Position numbers and translations under genes: made by a program. Shown here one piece after another: positions 60,807-64,000 of a DNA stretch of 64,000 bases. The notes under the pieces are model-generated. The model had not been told where the DNA came from, searched no databases, and saw only the letters and a program-made list of their open reading frames with translations. Numbering within the stretch: position 1 is the first letter of the stretch; every line of letters begins with the position of its first letter. The DNA is from Natronosalvus caseinilyticus (GTDB taxonomy: Archaea > Halobacteriota > Halobacteria > Halobacteriales > Natrialbaceae). Location: assembly GCF_017357105.1 (NCBI RefSeq), contig NZ_CP071596.1, forward strand, positions 248,001 through 312,000, written 5' to 3'.

Positions 60807-61107
60807 CACCGGTCGTTCGATACAGGCGACGAAAACGGCCGGCCCTGTCTGTGAAAGGTCACCTCAGCCCTTCGTCGGGGTCTCGAGAGTGGTGGTTCTT
60901 CGAGCCACTCGAGGAAAAGTGGACGACTGGCGTTCGCGCTCGCTCGAGGGCGCTCTCGATCCAGAGTGACAGGATACAAATGCGTTTACCGCGTGATGCT
61001 AGAAAATGGTTTGAAAGCGCGTTTCGGATTAGATGACGCGGTTCTGAATAGTAGTGTTAATCATAGGTTTTACATAGATAGACTCTCGTAAGAGAGTATA
61101 GGTAGAA
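60807..61107. other. Non-coding junction between chromosome-like and element-like DNA
   Basis: About 300 bases. Up to about 60955 it is native in style (CTCGAG words, G+C-rich). From about 60970 it becomes A+T-richer (gacaggatacaaatgcg, aatagtagtgttaatcatagg). A TATA-like ttttacata (61069-61077) and the palindrome ACTCTCGTAAGAGAGT serve the next gene. No tRNA end or obvious attachment core was found; a core repeat would need the other element end. Confidence 0.5.
61082..61097. promoter_or_regulatory. Operator-like palindrome before the element's regulator gene
   Basis: ACTCTC-GTAA-GAGAGT is a perfect inverted repeat of 6-bp arms. It ends ten bases before the ATG at 61108 and lies between a TATA-like ttttacata and the expected transcription start, the classic place for repression. 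Since the gene encodes a ribbon-helix-helix-like protein, autoregulation is a natural guess. Confidence 0.55.
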
Positions 61108-61650
61108 ATGGCAGATAGGACAGAAACGATAGGAGTCCGTGTGACACCTGCCGAGCGGGAGAAATTCGAGTCACACGTTGAAGAATCGGACGAGTTTGAA
61201 AGTCTGAGCAGGTTCTTAAGAATCGCTGCTCACCGCCATATCGTAACCGATGACCAACCTGAAGCATCCATCGATAGTGGTGAGATTGTAGACGCGATGG
61301 AAGTTGCGTTATCAGACGTATCAGAACGGCTTGAAGAACTAGATAATAGGCTCGCTGAGATAGATGCCTCCGTTCGTTCGTCGGATGAGATTCAAAGCCT
61401 CACTCACGAGATTATCTCCAATCTTCCTACGGAAGACGAACTAGTTGACGCTATGAATATGGAGCCGATGTCGAGCACGAGTCTCGAAGCAGCGAGGTCT
61501 CTGTCTACGGTTGGGGCGTGGGCTAGCTACTTCGAAGTCCCCGAGGACAAGACACGGCGAGCACTTGCTCGAGCACAAGAATTCCCGGATGTCAAATACA
61601 TCGAAGGAGATTACGGATATCGGCGGTACTACAAGACGGAGGATATCTAA
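61108..61650 (+). CDS. RHH-type DNA-binding protein linked to the integrase
   Basis: A 180-residue protein with three parts. Residues 5-45 (ETIGVRVTPAEREKFESHVEESDEF...SRFLRIAAHRHI) fit a ribbon-helix-helix/CopG-like domain. Residues about 55-110 are a coiled-coil-like helix (DVSERLEELDNRLAEIDASV). Residues 115-175 look like a winged-helix segment (VGAWASYFEVPEDKTRRALARAQEF). It overlaps the integrase start (TAATG), so the two are co-translated. It probably regulates or directs recombination (excisionase-like), or represses lysogenic genes. Codon use is non-native. Confidence 0.72.
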   Translation: MADRTETIGVRVTPAEREKFESHVEESDEFESLSRFLRIAAHRHIVTDDQPEASIDSGEIVDAMEVALSDVSERLEELDNRLAEIDASVRSSDEIQSLTHEIISNLPTEDELVDAMNMEPMSSTSLEAARSLSTVGAWASYFEVPEDKTRRALARAQEFPDVKYIEGDYGYRRYYKTEDI

Positions 61651-62696
61651 TGCCTCCACGGTACAAGAAAGCGAAGAACTGCCGTAATGAGATATACGAA
61701 TATATCGATGACTTAGATGCAGGAACAGATGACGACAACCCGGAGATGCGTAGCAGCGGTAGTACTCAGCGATACCGCCAAGACCTCCGCTGGTTCGATG
61801 AGTGGCTTGACCACAACGAAATAGACTCCGTGACAGAAGTAACCAGTGCGAAAGCCAATCGACTTGGTCGAACCCTGTCGAAAGAATTCAATGGTTCAAC
61901 TCCCCTTTATCGCTGGAATCGAATTCACGCGTTCTACGAATGGTTAAAAGCGATGGAATTGGCGGAGGAAAATCCGCTCAACAAGTGGCACGGTAAAAAA
62001 GATGAGAAGTGGGGGATGAGTCGGACATCAGAGCAGTCTAAACGCCTTGAGGAGGACGAAAATTACGCTGTGACGGAAAAAGATGTCCGTCTCATGGAAG
62101 AAAACGTAAACCAACACCGGATACGTGACCAACTGATAATTCGCTTACTCTGGCAGACCGGTATTAGAAGAGGTGAAGCGTCCAATTTGCTAATATCAGA
62201 CGTATGCCGTGACAAAAGGGAGATTACAATCAGGAAAAAAGTGGCGAAATATGGTAAGAAACGGATGGTGGCCTACCAATCGTCGTTAGATGGTCTATTG
62301 ACCGAGTGGTTAGACTACGGATATCGTGAAGAGATGGCAGCAGGTTATGACCACAACCATCTACTGGTCGGTGAACGAGGCGCACCACTATCTGGCGACC
62401 GAATCAACGAAATTGTCTACGAATCAGCGGACCGCGCTGGAATTAACCGGAAAATATACGCTGACGCAAATGCCGGAACGAATGAAAGCGGCGACCCTAA
62501 ACCTAACCGTTGGAAAATCACGGCTCACAATATCCGTCACGGGTATGGAACGTACCTTGTGAACGAAACGGATGCTGGAATCTGGGAAGTCTCAAAGCAA
62601 CTCGGACACGCCTCAGTATCAATTACTGAGGATATTTATGTTGAGGATGACCCGCGCGCCGGGATTGACCATGCCCATAAATACGGACCTGACTGA
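61650..62696 (+). CDS. Tyrosine recombinase (integrase)
   Basis: A 348-residue phage-type integrase. The SAM-like N-terminal DNA-binding domain is about 35-115 (YRQDLRWFDEWLDHNEID). The catalytic domain has Arg173 (QTGIRRGEASNL), Lys in VAKYGKKR, His293 and Arg296 (HNIRHGYG), His320 (QLGHASVSI) and nucleophile Tyr330 (EDIYVEDD). All residues are present, so it looks active. It is coupled to the upstream regulator. Haloarchaeal integrases of this type often use tRNA 3' ends as att sites, but no tRNA is seen in the window. Confidence 0.93.
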   Translation: MPPRYKKAKNCRNEIYEYIDDLDAGTDDDNPEMRSSGSTQRYRQDLRWFDEWLDHNEIDSVTEVTSAKANRLGRTLSKEFNGSTPLYRWNRIHAFYEWLKAMELAEENPLNKWHGKKDEKWGMSRTSEQSKRLEEDENYAVTEKDVRLMEENVNQHRIRDQLIIRLLWQTGIRRGEASNLLISDVCRDKREITIRKKVAKYGKKRMVAYQSSLDGLLTEWLDYGYREEMAAGYDHNHLLVGERGAPLSGDRINEIVYESADRAGINRKIYADANAGTNESGDPKPNRWKITAHNIRHGYGTYLVNETDAGIWEVSKQLGHASVSITEDIYVEDDPRAGIDHAHKYGPD

Positions 62697-62715
62697 TTCC
62701 CGACTAAAGTCCTCT

Positions 62716-62745
62716 GTTTTATTGTAATTATTTTAAATTGTTTTA
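62716..62745. terminator. T/A-rich bidirectional terminator region
   Basis: Between the convergent integrase and 69-residue genes, three TTTT runs (62717-62720, 62731-62734 and 62741-62744) with A-runs in between give a terminator-like region on both strands. It overlaps the last codons of the small minus-strand gene. Confidence 0.5.
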
Positions 62746-62942
62746 TATATTGGCCCCTCGTGTTGTATCTCATTGACTGTATCTAAGAGTAGGTCGGGGT
62801 TTTCAATTCCGACCCGGACAATCGCAGTATGAACATCAGCAACCTGCGCATCCCATAGCGTGTCGTATTCTAACTCCAACCGTTTGAGTTCGCGTCTAAA
62901 CGCCCTACGGTCATGCAGTTGTATTGTTGTTGATTCTGCCAT
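62733..62942 (-). CDS. Small element-encoded protein
   Basis: A 69-residue protein starting MAESTTIQLHDRRAF, charged and helical (RRELKRLELEYDTLWDAQVADVH), with a C-terminal NPDLLLDTVNEIQHEG. A TATA-like tctttattc about 30 bases before the ATG suggests a leaderless transcript. The start codon overlaps the palindrome TGAATG-TT-CATTCA (62942-62955). I do not recognise it. A small DNA- or protein-binding element protein is likely. Confidence 0.6.
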   Translation of the reverse strand: MAESTTIQLHDRRAFRRELKRLELEYDTLWDAQVADVHTAIVRVGIENPDLLLDTVNEIQHEGPIYKTI

Positions 62943-63348
62943 GAATGTTCATTCAGTTGTTAGAATAAAGATGTGTGGTGCAGCAAAGTCGGAAATCTAC
63001 CACTCCGGTCGGCAATAGTTATTTATGCAACCACTCTATACGCGTGCCCCTTATTTAGGGGTAATTAGAGGGGGTGATTTCCAGCACCGGATATAGACAG
63101 CAAAAGCCCCCCACCCCCAAATACCCCTAAATGCGAGGGTGAGATGACCTCATTTATAACATACTCTAAGAGGTAAAGGGGTGCTATCAAGAGGGATTCG
63201 CTATCATTCGGGACACTATGTGGGTTGATGTGTCCCAATTCGACCCGTGTCGGGACAACACTTATACGAGTCATTTTATATTGGGCTGATAAGTCGAAAT
63301 CAAGGCGGCTAACGCGTCTGGCTCGACTCTAAACAACGCACGAGAACA
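62943..63348. other. Repeat-bearing non-coding block of the element
   Basis: About 400 bases without a convincing gene; a 69-residue minus-strand frame at 63065-63274 has poor composition. Features: ATTTAGGGGTAATT at 63053-63066 and its inverted relative AAATACCCCTAAAT at 63119-63132; CCCCT-N5-AGGGG at 63047-63061; G- and C-runs (ggggg at 63070-63074, CCCCCCACCCCC at 63107-63118); and A+T-rich flanks (atttataac at 63152-63160). This is the kind of block that can hold an origin or element promoters. Confidence 0.5.
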
Positions 63349-63528
63349 ATGGTTCGAAATCACGACACAATAACGAGGCTCAAAGAACGAACGAGTCGTA
63401 GCGTCTCTGATGGACGGGTACGAATCCCATCAGCGTGGTTGCGCAGCGTAGGAAACCCAGACATTGCGACGATAGACTGCATCGAACTAGCAGATGGAAC
63501 AACGGAGGTGCGCCTCCGGTTCGAGTGA
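63349..63528 (+). CDS. 59-residue AbrB-like protein
   Basis: ATG at 63349 to TGA at 63526. The protein has a basic N-terminus (VRNHDTITRLKERTSRS) and then SDGRVRIPSAWLRSVG...IDCIELADGTTEVRLRFE, resembling the GRVxIP-x-LR-x-G core of AbrB/SpoVT swapped-hairpin domains. It is too short for common length filters. If real, it could be an antitoxin or regulator. The following frame starts inside it (63494) and the TGATG stop/start context suggests dense viral-style packing. Confidence 0.5.
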   Translation: MVRNHDTITRLKERTSRSVSDGRVRIPSAWLRSVGNPDIATIDCIELADGTTEVRLRFE

Positions 63529-63694
63529 TGAGTTCCCCGCGTCACCTGTTAGAGCAGGCGACGCGGTGAAAATCCGTCGAACCCCTCTGGGTCACGGCTG
63601 TTGGGTGGTCTTGGCGACCTGCACTGGCATTAATCGGCACACATCTAATGTCTTGCGACTCGGCGACTTTCACCCGGAGGTGTTCACGTTTTAA
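63494..63694 (+). CDS. Possible 66-residue element protein
   Basis: A frame overlapping the end of the AbrB-like gene by 35 bases, reading GDAVKIRRTPLGHGCWVVLATC and ending in RLGDFHPEVFTF. It has two Cys, no signal and no known motif. The next ATG lies 20 bases after its stop. It may be a real partner of the short upstream gene (antitoxin/toxin-like arrangement by geometry only) or a chance frame. Confidence 0.35.
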   Translation: MEQRRCASGSSDEFPASPVRAGDAVKIRRTPLGHGCWVVLATCTGINRHTSNVLRLGDFHPEVFTF

Positions 63695-63714
63695 TTAATA
63701 TACAAGGTTTAAAT

Positions 63715-64000
63715 ATGAGTTTAACACACGACAACCCGGCCGAGGAACAGTCCGATAACGACAGCAGCAGCGACATACACAACGTCTGGGTCGAATTCAA
63801 GGACCGCCTCGACAACGTTGAGGACAATCCTGCGACCACTGGAAAGCTCGCGTCAGAATTCGCGAGGAACCTCGCGACAGCACACGTCTACGATGGTGCC
63901 GACAGCGTGGTCATTGACAGCTTGCTCGGGCAGTTCGCACGGAATGCTAACGTTCAAAAAGGTAAGCTCGAAGAGACGTATGAGACCTACGTCGAAACCC
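63715..64000 (+). CDS. Unknown element protein, cut by the window end
   Basis: Open frame from ATG at 63715 to the last base, at least 95 residues. It starts SLTHDNPAEEQSDND, an acidic tail, then helical segments (VEFKDRLDNVED, GKLASEFARNLATAHVYDG, IDSLLGQFARNANVQKGKLEETYETYVET). TATA-like ttaattaata at 63692-63701 precedes it by about 14-23 bases. No motif is yet visible; in this position replication or primase proteins are common in haloarchaeal elements, which is only a contextual guess. Confidence 0.6.
   Translation, partial: MSLTHDNPAEEQSDNDSSSDIHNVWVEFKDRLDNVEDNPATTGKLASEFARNLATAHVYDGADSVVIDSLLGQFARNANVQKGKLEETYETYVET

Larger units (their letters stand above)
60960..64000. mobile_element. 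Integrase end of an integrated provirus or plasmid (right end outside the window)
   Basis: From about 60.96 kb onward the sequence is A+T-richer, codon usage changes, and CTCGAG nearly vanishes (one case, at 61568). It carries a regulator-like gene, a tyrosine recombinase, several very short genes, a repeat-rich non-coding block and an open gene at the edge. This is the typical layout of the integrase end of a haloarchaeal integrative element. The left border is estimated from composition only. Confidence 0.75.

Noticed and set aside
63065-63274. 69-residue minus-strand frame in the element's non-coding block
   Set aside because: Translation has Gly/Leu runs from the G/C-tracts and no promoter at a sensible distance; the repeats there look regulatory.
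63405-63440. tRNA T-arm-like sequence (GGGTACGAATCCC)
   Set aside because: Only a 3-bp stem forms, no other tRNA arms are found around it, and it lies in the AbrB-like frame.

Overview
The window is chromosomal DNA from an extremely halophilic archaeon (class Halobacteria). The evidence is the high G+C content, strongly acidic proteins, constant use of CTCGAG/TCGA words (reminiscent of the Natrialbaceae), and archaeal informational genes: both replicative primase subunits' families (PriL, DnaG), thermosome, Pus10, L10e, MC1, Sec61-beta, a Dim2-like KH protein and an FAU-1-type ribonuclease. About 70 protein genes are supported. I saw no rRNA, tRNA, CRISPR array or transposase.

Layout. 1-3 kb: end of priL, a small membrane protein, Sec61-beta (very short gene), an FxLYD-type lipoprotein and pdxT. 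3-5.6 kb: an iron-box-controlled operon with a ferric-ligand binding lipoprotein and two uncharacterised proteins. 5.7-16 kb: housekeeping (DUF151 nuclease, hisE, histidine phosphatase, aspartate kinase, pus10), an HtrA-like protease, and several haloarchaeal families (YkgJ-like, DUF5784, DUF5786, DUF5789). 16-23 kb: a PHP protein, two paralogous lipoproteins, a ferredoxin with an upstream iron box, a ferritin-like protein, two divergent tandem-rhodanese sulfurtransferases and the KH protein. 23-30 kb: thermosome, an ATP-grasp protein, and a possible aromatic-catabolism cluster (VOC ring-cleavage dioxygenase, iron-type alcohol dehydrogenase, and a divergent BKACE gene coupled to a small Cys protein). 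30-50 kb: RNase HI, L10e, an M50/CBS site-2 protease, MC1 opposite an AbrB-like protein, pheST, an FAU-1 operon, a PrsW protease, riboflavin synthase, dnaG and phosphoglucosamine mutase. 50-60.8 kb: an SDR and a UspA gene sharing a TrmB-like palindrome, two tandem acyl-CoA synthetases, an asparagine-synthase-like protein without a glutaminase cysteine, a prepilin peptidase, a LUD protein and a PfpI/DJ-1 protein.

From about 60.96 kb to the end, the base composition and codon use change (A+T-richer, almost no CTCGAG). This part carries a ribbon-helix-helix-like regulator overlapping a tyrosine recombinase, several tiny unknown genes, a repeat-bearing non-coding block and a gene that runs off the window. 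It looks like the integrase end of an integrated provirus or plasmid whose other end lies outside the window.

The most interesting threads are: (i) three perfect TTAGGC-N2-GCCTAA boxes, flanking the TATA-like element of an iron-uptake gene but lying upstream of the TATA box of a ferredoxin gene, suggesting opposite regulatory outcomes from one metalloregulator; (ii) two unknown proteins in the iron-box operon; (iii) a possible hydroquinone to 3-oxoadipate to BKACE route; (iv) the integrative element with its operator-like palindromes. Gene functions are family assignments made by reading the sequence; no database search was run.
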